DNA of 64,000 nt from Pontiella agarivorans (GCF_034531395.1 NZ_JARVCO010000010.1:868001-932000), one strand, 5' to 3'. Positions 41,540 to 50,177 are shown, numbered from the stretch's first letter. Notes: a model not told the origin generated them from the sequence alone. Made by a program: numbers and translations.

Positions 41540-44002
41540 ATGATGAGAAGTATACATCTTAAAGTCATACTGGGTATGGCGATTATAAGCGGTTTGGGAA
41601 TGAGCGCTCATGCCGGGCAGCCTACAGCGGAATCGGTCAAGGCGCTGACGAAAAAGGTGGCGGATTGGCAGATTGAAACGTTTGAAGATTCGGGCAGATA
41701 CCGGGCTCTTTCTTCCCGCAAAAAAATGCCGGAAGGGAAATTTCCTCCAAAATGGCATGATCTGACGTGGCATATGGGAGCCTTGTATGCCGGGATGAAT
41801 GAGTGGCGCAAGGTCTCCGGGGATCCTGATGTCGAGGCATTTCTCATGATGATCGGTGAGCGCAACGGATGGAAATTACATCACCGACCCTATCATGCCG
41901 ACGATCATACGGTCGGTCAGTTTTATCTCTCGCTGTACGAGAAGAAAAAAGATCCGGCGATGCTTCGGCCGACGCAGGAGCGGTTTGACTGGATTCTGGC
42001 GCATCCGAAAACCGGTTCGCTTGAATGGAGTGGATATGGAAAGGGTAGAAATAAGACCGACTGCCACCACCGCTGGGGCTGGTGCGATGCGCTGTTTATG
42101 GCGCCGCCGGTCTGGGCACGGCTGGCCAAGGTGACCGGTGAGCGGAAATACCTCGATTTTATGGATCAGGAATATCATGCCACCTATGATCTGCTCTGGG
42201 ATAAAGAGGATCATCTGTTCTGGCGCGATTCCTCTTTCTTTAAGAAACGGGAAGCGAATGGACGGAAGATTTATTGGGCGCGCGGCAATGGCTGGGTGTT
42301 CGGCGGGCTGGCGCTGATGATTTCGGATCTACCGGCGGATTGGGAAGGACGTCCGTTTTATATTGAGCTCTTTAAACAGATGGCGGAAAGCCTGAAGAAC
42401 TGCCAGCGCGAAGATGGTACGTGGAGTATGGGCCTGCTGGGTGGCGTTGACGCCTATCCGGTGAAGGAAACCAGCGGTACCTCATTCTTTACGTTCGGTC
42501 TGGCCTGGGGGATTCATAACGGCCTGCTGGATCGGGCCACTTATGAGCCGGTACTTTTCCGGGCCTGGCAGGCGTTGACGGAATGTGTGACTGAAGAGGG
42601 TATGCTGGGCTTTGTACAGCCGGTCGGGGCGGCTCCCGGAGATTCATTTGCGGATAAAACAGAAGTTTACGGGATCGGTGCTTTTCTGGCGGCCGGATCC
42701 GAAGTGTATAAGCTGTTGGGCGGAAACGTTCCGGCCATTGAAAAAAAGACTACCGCATTCACAACATTCTCAAAAGAGACCGGCTGGTGCTGGTATGAGG
42801 ATCCGCGCGCAATTATTCATAACGGCAAACTGATCATCGGCGGCATCAATGGAAAAAACGGCGATGCCAAGGTGGGCGTGTATGATCTGAAGGCGGATAA
42901 ACCGCTGGGTGATGCGGTACTTTATCCGGCATTTCAGCGCGATGATCATAATTCGCCGGTTTTCTATGTCCGTCCGGACGGCAGTCTGCTGACAGTCTAC
43001 GCCAAGCACGGCCGGGAAAAGATTCACCATTATCATATTTCCGATCCTGCAGATTATCTGAAGTGGGGACCGCGGAAGGCGTTTCATCATGTTTATGAAG
43101 ATAAACGCGGCGTCACGTATATGAATCTGTACACCATGAAAGATGAAGATAAGCTCTATTGCTTTTTCCGTGACGGACAGCACTTCAACCCGGCGTTTAT
43201 TACATCGACCGACGATGGCGAAACATGGGGCGAGTACACGCATTTCATTACGCACGATATCGGAAGCCGCCAGCGCCCTTATGCGCGGTATCAGCAGATC
43301 GATGAAAATACCGTCGGCATTTCGTTCACGGATGCGCATCCGCGCCAGTATGGAAACAGCCTGTATTATGCCGAGTTCAGAAACGGTGCATTCTACCGTG
43401 TAGACGGCACAAAAATTAAGGAGCTTTCGGAGGGTCCGCTGGTGACCGTGCAGGCGGAGAAAATCTATAAGGGCAGTGAAATCAAGGAGTGGAAAGGGAA
43501 TACGCACAGTGTTTCCAATTCGGCCTGGACCGTAGCCATCGCCAGTGATGCCGCCGGGCATCCGCATATCGGTTATTCCGTTTATCATACGCACACGGAT
43601 CATCACTACCGCATTGCGTCCTGGGACGGGGAAAAATGGAACGATCGTCAGATCGCGTTCGGCGGCACCTGCCTGTATGAACGTGAAAGCAGCTATACCG
43701 GCCTGTTCGCCTTTGATCCGGAAAATCCGCAACAGGTGTATATTTCCACCGATGTGAATCCGTCAACCGGAAAGCCGACGGGCGGTGTTCATGAAATTTA
43801 TACGGCGGAAATCGGTCCGGACGATGATGTTTCTTCCATTGACTGGAAACAACTGACGTTTGATTCGGAATATAAAAACATCCGTCCGATGGTGGTCGCC
43901 GGCGAGGGCTATAAGGTGCTGATGTGGCTGGGTGGTGCGCCGTGGCGTCATTTTCAGGATTATGAAACCGATGCCCTCGGTCTGATTCTGGAGCGGCCGT
44001 AA
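41540..44002 (+). CDS. Second GH105-BNR_4 fusion protein
   Basis: An 820-residue secreted protein. Residues about 30-400 are GH105, close to the enzyme at 18631: KVADWQIETFEDSGRYRALS, HADDHTVGQFYLSLY, WGWCDALFMAPPVWARLAKV, YWARGNGWVFGGLALMISDL and ETSGTSFFTFGLAWGIHNGL. Residues about 410-820 are the BNR_4 propeller, close to the protein at 24003: GWCWYEDPRAIIHNGKLIIG, FQRDDHNSPVFYVRPDGSLL, RGVTYMNLYTMKDEDKLYCF and RPYARYQQIDENTVGISFTD. The ATG at 41540 follows CAGGAG and overlaps no coding sequence. The longer frame from 41498 would overlap the previous gene. Palindrome copy at 43834-43848. Confidence 0.87.
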   Translation: MMRSIHLKVILGMAIISGLGMSAHAGQPTAESVKALTKKVADWQIETFEDSGRYRALSSRKKMPEGKFPPKWHDLTWHMGALYAGMNEWRKVSGDPDVEAFLMMIGERNGWKLHHRPYHADDHTVGQFYLSLYEKKKDPAMLRPTQERFDWILAHPKTGSLEWSGYGKGRNKTDCHHRWGWCDALFMAPPVWARLAKVTGERKYLDFMDQEYHATYDLLWDKEDHLFWRDSSFFKKREANGRKIYWARGNGWVFGGLALMISDLPADWEGRPFYIELFKQMAESLKNCQREDGTWSMGLLGGVDAYPVKETSGTSFFTFGLAWGIHNGLLDRATYEPVLFRAWQALTECVTEEGMLGFVQPVGAAPGDSFADKTEVYGIGAFLAAGSEVYKLLGGNVPAIEKKTTAFTTFSKETGWCWYEDPRAIIHNGKLIIGGINGKNGDAKVGVYDLKADKPLGDAVLYPAFQRDDHNSPVFYVRPDGSLLTVYAKHGREKIHHYHISDPADYLKWGPRKAFHHVYEDKRGVTYMNLYTMKDEDKLYCFFRDGQHFNPAFITSTDDGETWGEYTHFITHDIGSRQRPYARYQQIDENTVGISFTDAHPRQYGNSLYYAEFRNGAFYRVDGTKIKELSEGPLVTVQAEKIYKGSEIKEWKGNTHSVSNSAWTVAIASDAAGHPHIGYSVYHTHTDHHYRIASWDGEKWNDRQIAFGGTCLYERESSYTGLFAFDPENPQQVYISTDVNPSTGKPTGGVHEIYTAEIGPDDDVSSIDWKQLTFDSEYKNIRPMVVAGEGYKVLMWLGGAPWRHFQDYETDALGLILERP

Positions 44003-44015
44003 ATTCGGAACAGGT

Positions 44016-45050
44016 ATGCCGGTTGAGCAGACAGCATTCGGAAAACTGAGTGACGGCCGTACTGTGCCCGCCTTCATTATAACGAACGCGGGCGGGTACC
44101 GGGTTAAACTTTCCGCCTATGGCGCGGCGGTGGTTTCGGTTGAGGTGCCCGATGCTGAAGGCGCTGTGGCGGATGTGGTGCTCGGTTTTGATGACGTGTC
44201 CGGCTATGAAAACGACCCGCACTACATCGGCAGGACCATCGGCCGGGTGGCCAACCGGATCGGCGGAAGCTGTTTTGAGCTGGACGGGAAGCGGTATCCG
44301 CTGCCGGCGAATGAAGGGAAGACTCATCTTCACGGCGGTCCCGGCGGTTTCCACCGGAAAATATGGAATGCGGAAGTGGTGGATGAGCAATCTGTGCGGA
44401 TGTTCCTGGAGAGTCCGGATGGCGATCAGGGGTATCCGGGAACGTTGTCGGTGGAATTGCTCTTCACATGGACGAACGGAAATGAGCTGAAGCTGGAGTA
44501 CCGGGCGACGGCGGATCGACCGACGGTATGCGATCTGACCCACCACACCTATTTCAATCTGGCGGGTTCCGGCAGTACGCTGGATCACCGGTTAAGCATC
44601 AATGCCAGTAAGCGGCTGCTCATTGATGAGCGGTTTGTTCCGACGGGAGAAACGGAGCCGGTGAGTGGTTCGGTGTATGATTTCCGCATAGCCCGGCCGA
44701 TCCGGGAATACACCGAAGGCCAGCAGGGCGGACACGGGGAATATTACGTGCTGGATGCACCGGGTACACTCGCGCCGGCCGCCGAAGTGACGGATCCCGG
44801 AAGCCGGCGTTCTGTGCAGTGTTTTACGGATCAGCGCAGTCTGGTTTTTTATGAGGGCTTTTTTGTGGGCGGAGACGGAAAAGGCGGTCAGCTTTATCGG
44901 CGGCACAGTGGGTTCTGTCTGGAAACTCAAAATCATGTCAATGCCGTGAATATCGGAACATTTCCGTCTGCACGGTTGGAACCCGGCGGAGAATATCGCC
45001 AGATCTGTGTCTACCGCTTTGGAGTTGATGCCAGAGAAATCTGTTGTTGA
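44016..45050 (+). CDS. Aldose 1-epimerase family protein
   Basis: A 344-residue GalM-like mutarotase. It interconverts alpha and beta anomers of free sugars. Typical text is YIGRTIGRVANRIGGSCFEL, NEGKTHLHGGPGGFHRKIW, DLTHHTYFNLAG (catalytic His), and SGFCLETQNHVNAVNIGTF with the catalytic Glu. It follows the fusion enzyme by 13 bp and precedes the TRAP genes by about 70 bp. It probably prepares released sugars for catabolism. No signal peptide is visible, so it acts in the cytoplasm. Confidence 0.93.
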   Translation: MPVEQTAFGKLSDGRTVPAFIITNAGGYRVKLSAYGAAVVSVEVPDAEGAVADVVLGFDDVSGYENDPHYIGRTIGRVANRIGGSCFELDGKRYPLPANEGKTHLHGGPGGFHRKIWNAEVVDEQSVRMFLESPDGDQGYPGTLSVELLFTWTNGNELKLEYRATADRPTVCDLTHHTYFNLAGSGSTLDHRLSINASKRLLIDERFVPTGETEPVSGSVYDFRIARPIREYTEGQQGGHGEYYVLDAPGTLAPAAEVTDPGSRRSVQCFTDQRSLVFYEGFFVGGDGKGGQLYRRHSGFCLETQNHVNAVNIGTFPSARLEPGGEYRQICVYRFGVDAREICC

Positions 45051-45072
45051 GTTGATGAGGAAAAGATTGATC

Positions 45073-45084
45073 TCAAACGTTTGA
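45073..45084. promoter_or_regulatory. LacI-type operator-like palindrome before dctP
   Basis: TCAAACGTTTGA, a perfect 12-base palindrome with central CG, 34 bp before the dctP start. No LacI-family gene is in the window. Confidence 0.45.
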
Positions 45085-45118
45085 AATGATAGCCATATCG
45101 TTTTTTAAGGGGGTAGTG

Positions 45119-46135
45119 ATGAACAAAGGACTTTCCTATTTTATCGGTGGAATTCTGGTAGGCAGCCTGTTGGCTACGGTTGGTTTTTCTATCTTTTTAC
45201 GCGGGCAGCAGAACGCCGGCGGGGGTACTTCCCGGTTGGTGCTGAAGCTGGGGCACGGGCTGGATACCGGGCATCCGGTCCATAAAGCCATGGTGTATAT
45301 GAAAGACCGGCTGGAGGAGTTGTCGTCCGGCTCGGTCTCTATTGACATCTATCCGAGTTCCGTCCTCGGTTCCGAGGTGCAGTGCATTGAGCAGTTGCAG
45401 AACGGATCGCTGGCGATGACCAAAACCTCGGCCGCCGCGATGGAAAATTTTATTCCGGCGATGTCGGTCTTTGCGCTGCCGTATGTTTTCCGGGATTCGG
45501 ATCACTACTGGAAGGTGCTCAACGGAGAGATCGGTAAAGCCATGCTGAAAAAGGGGGAATCAAAATTCCTGCGCGGTCTCTGCTACTACGATGCCGGCAG
45601 CCGTAATTTTTACACCAAGGATACGCCGATTCGCACCCCTGACGATCTCAAGGGGTTGAAGATTCGGGTCATGCCGTCGAAGACGGCGATGGATATGGTT
45701 AAAGCACTCGGCGGGGCGCCGACGCCGATTGCCTGGGGCGAGCTTTATTCCGCTCTGGCTCAGGGTACGGTTGACGGCGCGGAGAATAATCCGCCGAGCT
45801 TTACTTCGAATAAACACTATGAAGTCTGCAAACACTTTTCGCTGGATGGCCATACGCGGATTCCGGACATGCTGATGATCAGTTCCAAAGTCTGGAATAA
45901 GCTCGATCCGCAGGTGCAGACCTGGGTGCAGCAGGCGGCCGATGAATCGGTTGTCTTCCAGCGGAAACTCTGGGAGGAGAAAACGATTGAATCGCTCAAA
46001 CAGGCTAAAGCCGAAGGGGTCACGGTGTATGAAGTGGATACCGCCGCATTTGCCGCCCGGGTTGCACCGCTGTTGGCCGGGATCGAAAATCCTGAAGTTC
46101 GCGATTTGCTGAAAAATATTGCCGAGGTGAAGTGA
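45119..46135 (+). CDS. dctP: TRAP transporter substrate-binding protein
   Basis: A 338-residue DctP-family periplasmic binding protein. The N-terminal uncleaved or late-cleaved hydrophobic segment SYFIGGILVGSLLATVGFSI is followed by KLGHGLDTGHPVHKAMVYMK, LKGLKIRVMPSKTAMDMVKA (the conserved Arg that binds the ligand carboxylate) and WGELYSALAQGTVDGAENNP. It should bind a carboxylated sugar such as a uronate. The ATG at 45119 is preferred over 45086, since the upstream stretch overlaps the operator-like palindrome. Palindrome copy at 45883-45897. Stop overlaps the dctQ start. Confidence 0.95.
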   Translation: MNKGLSYFIGGILVGSLLATVGFSIFLRGQQNAGGGTSRLVLKLGHGLDTGHPVHKAMVYMKDRLEELSSGSVSIDIYPSSVLGSEVQCIEQLQNGSLAMTKTSAAAMENFIPAMSVFALPYVFRDSDHYWKVLNGEIGKAMLKKGESKFLRGLCYYDAGSRNFYTKDTPIRTPDDLKGLKIRVMPSKTAMDMVKALGGAPTPIAWGELYSALAQGTVDGAENNPPSFTSNKHYEVCKHFSLDGHTRIPDMLMISSKVWNKLDPQVQTWVQQAADESVVFQRKLWEEKTIESLKQAKAEGVTVYEVDTAAFAARVAPLLAGIENPEVRDLLKNIAEVK

Positions 46136-46632
46136 TGCCGACCGCTCTGCTTAAGGTGAAAGATGGAATGACCAAGGTCCTTAACGGGGCCCTGATTATT
46201 GCCGTACTGCTGCTGGTGCTCGATGTGGTGTGGGGGGTGTTTACCCGCCATATTCTTAATGAACAGGCTAAGTGGACGGAGGAACTTGCGCGATTTCTGC
46301 TGGTTTGGGTATCCATGCTCGGCGGAGCGGTGGCATTCGGTACAAAGGGTCATCTTGGTGTCGATTATTTTGTCGGAAAATTTGATCCGGAAGTCCGGAA
46401 ACTGATGGCGGTGGTGTCCAACCTGGTGGTGCTCTTTTTTGCCGTTTCCATTTTTATCATCGGCGGCTGGCAGGTCGTTCGCGATGCACTGGTCGTTGAG
46501 CAGACCACCCCGGCGTTGGGGTGGAAAATGGGTCATGTATATCTCGCCGTTCCTATTGCCGGAGTGTTCATGGTCATTTATACGCTGGAAAATCTCATCG
46601 AGGTGATTCTCGCAAAGCCGGAGGCTGAATAA
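46135..46632 (+). CDS. dctQ: TRAP transporter small permease
   Basis: A 165-residue membrane protein with four hydrophobic helices (about 16-38, 50-68, 90-110, 130-152) and the signature WTEELARFLLVWVSMLGGAV. It forms the membrane complex with DctM and uses a sodium gradient to import the substrate held by DctP. ATG at 46135 overlaps the dctP stop (TGATG). An in-frame GTG at 46132 is less likely. Its stop overlaps the dctM start (TAATG). Confidence 0.93.
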   Translation: MPTALLKVKDGMTKVLNGALIIAVLLLVLDVVWGVFTRHILNEQAKWTEELARFLLVWVSMLGGAVAFGTKGHLGVDYFVGKFDPEVRKLMAVVSNLVVLFFAVSIFIIGGWQVVRDALVVEQTTPALGWKMGHVYLAVPIAGVFMVIYTLENLIEVILAKPEAE

Positions 46633-48053
46633 TGGGAATGGTTGCTCTGATTCTGGTCGCTGTTTTTGTACTGATGCTGGTTATGAATGTGCCGATTGCG
46701 GTGTCGATTGCGCTGGCCACGTTTTTCGCGATTCTGGCCGAAGGCTCGGATCCTACCATTATGGTGGCCGCCAAAATGGCCAACGGGGTGAACAGTTTTG
46801 CGTTGCTGGCCATTCCGTTTTTTATTCTCTCCGGTCACCTCATGGGGCGTGGCGGCATGGCCCGGCGGCTGATTGATTTTGCGGGAACGATCGTCGGGTT
46901 TCTTCCCGGGGGACTGGCCTATGTAAATACACTCACCTGCATGCTGTTCGGTTCCATTTCGGGGTCGGCCGCCGCCGCGGTGTCCTCCGTGGGCGGATTT
47001 ATGATTCCCGAGATGAATCGTAAAGGGTACGGCCGGGAGTTTAATGTATCGGTCACCACGACGGCTGCCACGACGGGGCTGTTGATTCCGCCGAGCAATA
47101 TCATGATTGTCTACTCGGTGGCCGCAGGTTCGGTATCCATAGCCGCCATGTTCATGGCGGGCGTGTTGCCCGGTATCGTAACCGGACTGTTCATTATGCT
47201 GGTCTGCGGCTACTTCGCCTTCCGACATAAGTACCGCCGCGAAGAACGGTCGAGTTTGGCTGAAATCGTGAAAAGTTTCGGGGCCGCCGTGCTCACGCTT
47301 TTGCTTATTTTTATCGTTATCGGCGGCATTCTGCTTGGCTGGTTCACCGCCACGGAAGCAGCGGCGATTGCCGTGGTGTACTCTTTTTTCCTGTCGGTTG
47401 TGGTTTATCGCGAAATTCCGCTCAAAGATCTCCCGCAGATTCTGCTCGATACCGGAATTACTACAGCGGTGGTGATGCTGCTGATCGGGGCGAGCTCCGG
47501 CATGAGCTGGATCATGACCATGGCCAATATTCCGCAGACGGTCAGTGCCGCACTGCTTGGACTTTCGGAAAATCCGATGGTGATTCTGCTGACCATCAAT
47601 CTGCTGCTGATCTTTGTCGGTACATTTATGGATATGACACCGGCTGTCCTGATTTTCACGCCGATCTTTCTTCCGGTGGTTTCTGAACTCGGAATGCATC
47701 CGGTGCATTTCGGGATTATGCTGATTGCGAACCTCTGTATCGGGCTCTGCACACCGCCGGTGGGCACCTGTCTGTTTATCGGCTGCGGCGTGGGCAAATC
47801 CACCATTGCCAAAGTGACACCGACGCTGCTGCCGTTTTTCGGGGCCATGATTGCGGCGCTGCTGGTCATCACCTATGTGCCGGCCACCTCGCTCTGGCTG
47901 CCGGTTGCCACAAAACAGCTCAAAGCCGAAGATGTCGAGCAGTGCGAGTTTATGAAACTCAATGGAGGCAAAACGTCCAGCGCCGTTAAGCAGGAAGAGA
48001 TTGATCGAATGGCGGCAAAGAAGCAGGTCGCGCCGGCTACGTTACCGCAATAA
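46632..48053 (+). CDS. dctM: TRAP transporter large permease
   Basis: A 473-residue membrane protein of the ion-transporter superfamily, with about 12 hydrophobic helices and motifs NSFALLAIPFFILSGHLMGR, FGSISGSAAAAVSSVGGFMI and GLCTPPVGTCLFIGCGVG. Unlike short DctM proteins it ends in a hydrophilic tail of about 45 residues (from KQLKAEDVEQCEF to the stop). It is the last gene of the long operon and overlaps the convergent trmO gene by 17 bp. Confidence 0.95.
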   Translation: MGMVALILVAVFVLMLVMNVPIAVSIALATFFAILAEGSDPTIMVAAKMANGVNSFALLAIPFFILSGHLMGRGGMARRLIDFAGTIVGFLPGGLAYVNTLTCMLFGSISGSAAAAVSSVGGFMIPEMNRKGYGREFNVSVTTTAATTGLLIPPSNIMIVYSVAAGSVSIAAMFMAGVLPGIVTGLFIMLVCGYFAFRHKYRREERSSLAEIVKSFGAAVLTLLLIFIVIGGILLGWFTATEAAAIAVVYSFFLSVVVYREIPLKDLPQILLDTGITTAVVMLLIGASSGMSWIMTMANIPQTVSAALLGLSENPMVILLTINLLLIFVGTFMDMTPAVLIFTPIFLPVVSELGMHPVHFGIMLIANLCIGLCTPPVGTCLFIGCGVGKSTIAKVTPTLLPFFGAMIAALLVITYVPATSLWLPVATKQLKAEDVEQCEFMKLNGGKTSSAVKQEEIDRMAAKKQVAPATLPQ

Positions 48054-48723
48054 CGGTCACTTGGTTATCCTGTTGCTTCCACTTCACCTCGAGATCAAAA
48101 ACAGAGGTGCCGTACACGCGCTCCGGGTCATCCCCCTGATACGCGGGGCGCGGATTGAACGCGAGCATGTCGGTGATCAGCTGTTTAAGGCGGGGACGCT
48201 CGGGGGTTTCCAGTGTCTGGAACTGTTTGAGAACCTCCGGCAGAAAAATCACCGAATTTTCAGGAGTTGGAACTGTGTTCGCAAACCCGCCCCGGGCTTC
48301 CGGCAAAGAATCGGAGTAGGGGATGTAGGGTTTGATATCGAGCACGGGTGTGCCGTCGAGAAAATCGCCGCCGCCGAGTTGGAGAACCGTCCCGTTCACC
48401 GCCAGTAGTTCAACGACCGAGAGTCCGATTGGGTTGGGTCGGAAATTGGAGCGTGAGGCAAAAACACCGACGCGTCGGTTCCCGCCGAGCCGGGGCGGGC
48501 GCACGGTGGGTTTCCAATCCCTGGAAGCGGTGGCGTGGAACATGAAGCAGATCCAGAGGTGGGAAAAATCGTCCAGCCCCCGGAAGGCTTCAGGCTGATT
48601 AAACGGGGAAAGCAACTCCAGTGTTGCTGTCGCACTTTTCACCAGCCCCGGTTGGCGCGGTATGCCGAATTTATCCGTGTAGCACGAGCGGATGATTCCA
48701 ATTGGTTTAAACTCAACATTCAT
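48037..48723 (-). CDS. trmO: tRNA (adenine(37)-N6)-methyltransferase, TsaA/TrmO family
   Basis: A 228-residue SAM-dependent tRNA methylase that adds the methyl group to m6t6A37 of tRNA-Thr. It has the beta-barrel TsaA signature: FKPIGIIRSCYTDKFGIPRQ, GLDDFSHLWICFMFH, RVGVFASRSNFRPNPIGLSV and LDIKPYIPYSDSLPEA. A C-terminal YQGDDPERVYGTSVFDLEVK part is also typical. Two palindrome copies lie inside it (48208-48222 and 48511-48526). It overlaps dctM tail to tail by 17 bp. Confidence 0.93.
   Translation of the reverse strand: MNVEFKPIGIIRSCYTDKFGIPRQPGLVKSATATLELLSPFNQPEAFRGLDDFSHLWICFMFHATASRDWKPTVRPPRLGGNRRVGVFASRSNFRPNPIGLSVVELLAVNGTVLQLGGGDFLDGTPVLDIKPYIPYSDSLPEARGGFANTVPTPENSVIFLPEVLKQFQTLETPERPRLKQLITDMLAFNPRPAYQGDDPERVYGTSVFDLEVKWKQQDNQVTVIAVT
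48511..48526 (+). repeat. Dispersed palindrome copy inside trmO
   Basis: TTTCCAATCCCTGGAA, same spacer as 1901-1917 but read as S-R-D-W-K instead of F-Q-G-L-E, so in another codon phase. A weaker copy is at 48208-48222. Confidence 0.7.
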
Positions 48724-48736
48724 AAAATCAGTAAAG

Positions 48737-48806
48737 CCACAGAATACACAGAATACACGGAAAATCTAAAACGTTGTTCTTTCCGTGTATTCTGTGTATT
48801 CCGTGG
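48737..48806. repeat. Large inverted repeat before the sirtuin gene
   Basis: Two 27-base arms (48737-48763 and 48780-48806) match at 26 of 27 positions around a 16-base loop. Each arm is built of 9-base GAATACAC-type units. It fills the gap between divergent trmO and the sirtuin gene and ends 3 bp before the latter's ATG, so its hairpin may affect translation. Confidence 0.85.
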
Positions 48807-48809
48807 TTG

Positions 48810-49520
48810 ATGCATAACGTTGAACAGTTGGGTGAGTGGATTAAAGAGGCCGGGTCGATTGCGGTGCTTACGGGTGCGGGGATTTCGACGGCTTCGGGGA
48901 TTCCGGATTTCCGGTCGGCGAGCGGGATTTATTCCGATGAACAGAATGTCAACGTTTTCGATCTCGAGGCCTTTAACCGCGATCCTTCGGTTTTTTATCA
49001 TTTCGCCCGCACCTTTTATCCGAAGGTCAGCGCCGCTGAGCCGAATAGTGCACATCGGGTGATTGCCTCCTGGGACCATGCCACGGTGATTACGCAGAAT
49101 GTGGATGATTATCATCAGCGGGCCGGGTCTGATCCGGTGTATACGGTCCATGGAAATTATATCCACAGCACCTGCCAGTCCTGCGGGGCGGATGTGGAAA
49201 CGGAGAAACTTTTTCCAATCATTGGAAACGGAGATATTCCGCACTGTGCCTGCGGCGGCGTTTTTAAGCCCGATATTACCTTCTTCGGGGAAATGCTGCC
49301 GGAGTACGATTGGCAGCAGTCGGTCAGGGCGATGAGCGATGCGGATCTGGTGCTGGTGCTCGGGACGTCGCTGCAGGTGTATCCGGCGGCTGGACTGCCC
49401 GGTTACCGGCCGTGGAATGCGCGGCTGGTGATTATCAACCGCGACCCGACGCCGATGGATTCAGAAGCCCAGCTGGTAATTCATGGCGATCTTTGTGAGG
49501 TCATGTCGCAACTGGTGTGA
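48810..49520 (+). CDS. Sir2-family NAD-dependent protein deacylase
   Basis: A 236-residue sirtuin. NAD-binding text VLTGAGISTASGIPDFRSAS, the TQNVDDYHQRAG loop, catalytic His in YTVHGNYIHSTC, a zinc site CQSCGADV ... HCACGG, and VLGTSLQVYPAAGLP are all present. It removes acyl groups from lysines using NAD. The ATG at 48810 is used, since the frame from 48774 starts inside the inverted repeat. A palindrome copy at 49212-49228 lies between the two zinc cysteine pairs. Confidence 0.92.
   Translation: MHNVEQLGEWIKEAGSIAVLTGAGISTASGIPDFRSASGIYSDEQNVNVFDLEAFNRDPSVFYHFARTFYPKVSAAEPNSAHRVIASWDHATVITQNVDDYHQRAGSDPVYTVHGNYIHSTCQSCGADVETEKLFPIIGNGDIPHCACGGVFKPDITFFGEMLPEYDWQQSVRAMSDADLVLVLGTSLQVYPAAGLPGYRPWNARLVIINRDPTPMDSEAQLVIHGDLCEVMSQLV
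49212..49228 (+). repeat. Dispersed palindrome copy inside the sirtuin gene
   Basis: TTTCCAATCATTGGAAA, encoding F-P-I-I-G-N in the variable loop of the zinc module. Confidence 0.7.
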
Positions 49521-49523
49521 TGA

Positions 49524-49590
49524 ATACCAAAGAGCACAGAGGTGCAATATTAAGAAGAGCTCCGTGCTCTCGGTATCTTCTGTGGTGGAT
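49524..49590. repeat. Second inverted repeat, after the sirtuin gene
   Basis: Imperfect arms around ATACC-AAAGAGCACAGAG (from 49524) and its complement ending near 49590, with an AT-rich centre. The style is like 48737-48806. A fragment of similar CACAG-type sequence is at 50207-50246. Confidence 0.5.
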
Positions 49591-49595
49591 ATAAA

Positions 49596-49871
49596 TTACG
49601 ACTTGGGCTTTTTACTGAGTTTGCGGCCGAAAGTGACACAGACGGCCCCTTCGATGAAAATGAGGATTCCGAACAGGCCGTAAGGCGGTTTGGCGGCAAT
49701 CAGCGCGGCAATGGCAATGACGATGAGCCCGGCCCCGTTGATCATGAATCGGTTGATATAGGGTTTCGGATTTTCCGCCTCCCAGCCTTTTTTCAGCAGA
49801 GTTTTCTGGGAAACGTAGTGAATGGCCAGGGCCACACAGAGCACAATCAGGAGCAGGGTTGTTTTGGACAT
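49596..49871 (-). CDS. Small membrane protein of unknown function
   Basis: A 91-residue protein with three hydrophobic stretches (residues about 4-20, 45-61, 65-82) and a basic C-terminus, SKKPKS. No family recognised. It starts 6 bp after the stop of the SelW-like gene on the same strand, so the two are probably one transcript. Membrane topology is the only prediction I can support. Confidence 0.65.
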   Translation of the reverse strand: MSKTTLLLIVLCVALAIHYVSQKTLLKKGWEAENPKPYINRFMINGAGLIVIAIAALIAAKPPYGLFGILIFIEGAVCVTFGRKLSKKPKS

Positions 49872-49877
49872 GGGGAA

Positions 49878-50177
49878 TTACGCCTCCGGTTTCGGTTCAA
49901 CAGTTTCGGCATGGCCCAGATTTTTTTCCGGGGCGATCACGTCGCGAACGCGGCGTTTCAGCTCTTTGAGTTCCGGCAGACCGCGTTCGGTTTTGCGGTC
50001 CCAGACCTGCCGGTCGTTGGCATAGATGCGCCAGATTCCGGCTGTTTCGCTGGGTTTTAGAATGGCTTCATCAATATCGCCTTCAAAGGTTTGCAGCAGT
50101 TCCTGAGCAATCCAGGCGGAACGCATCATAAAACGGCATTTTGTACAGTATTCAATGGTGACGCTGCGTTTTTCCAT
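49878..50177 (-). CDS. SelT/SelW/SelH (Rdx) family redox protein
   Basis: A 99-residue thioredoxin-like protein. It keeps the CxxC site in EYCTKCRFMMRSAWIAQELL and the family's C-terminal ELKRRVRDVIAPEKNLGHA. Both redox positions are cysteine here, with no in-frame UGA for selenocysteine. Its electron partners are unknown. ATG at 50177 is preceded by AGGAGTAAAG on the minus strand, a good ribosome site. Confidence 0.85.
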   Translation of the reverse strand: MEKRSVTIEYCTKCRFMMRSAWIAQELLQTFEGDIDEAILKPSETAGIWRIYANDRQVWDRKTERGLPELKELKRRVRDVIAPEKNLGHAETVEPKPEA

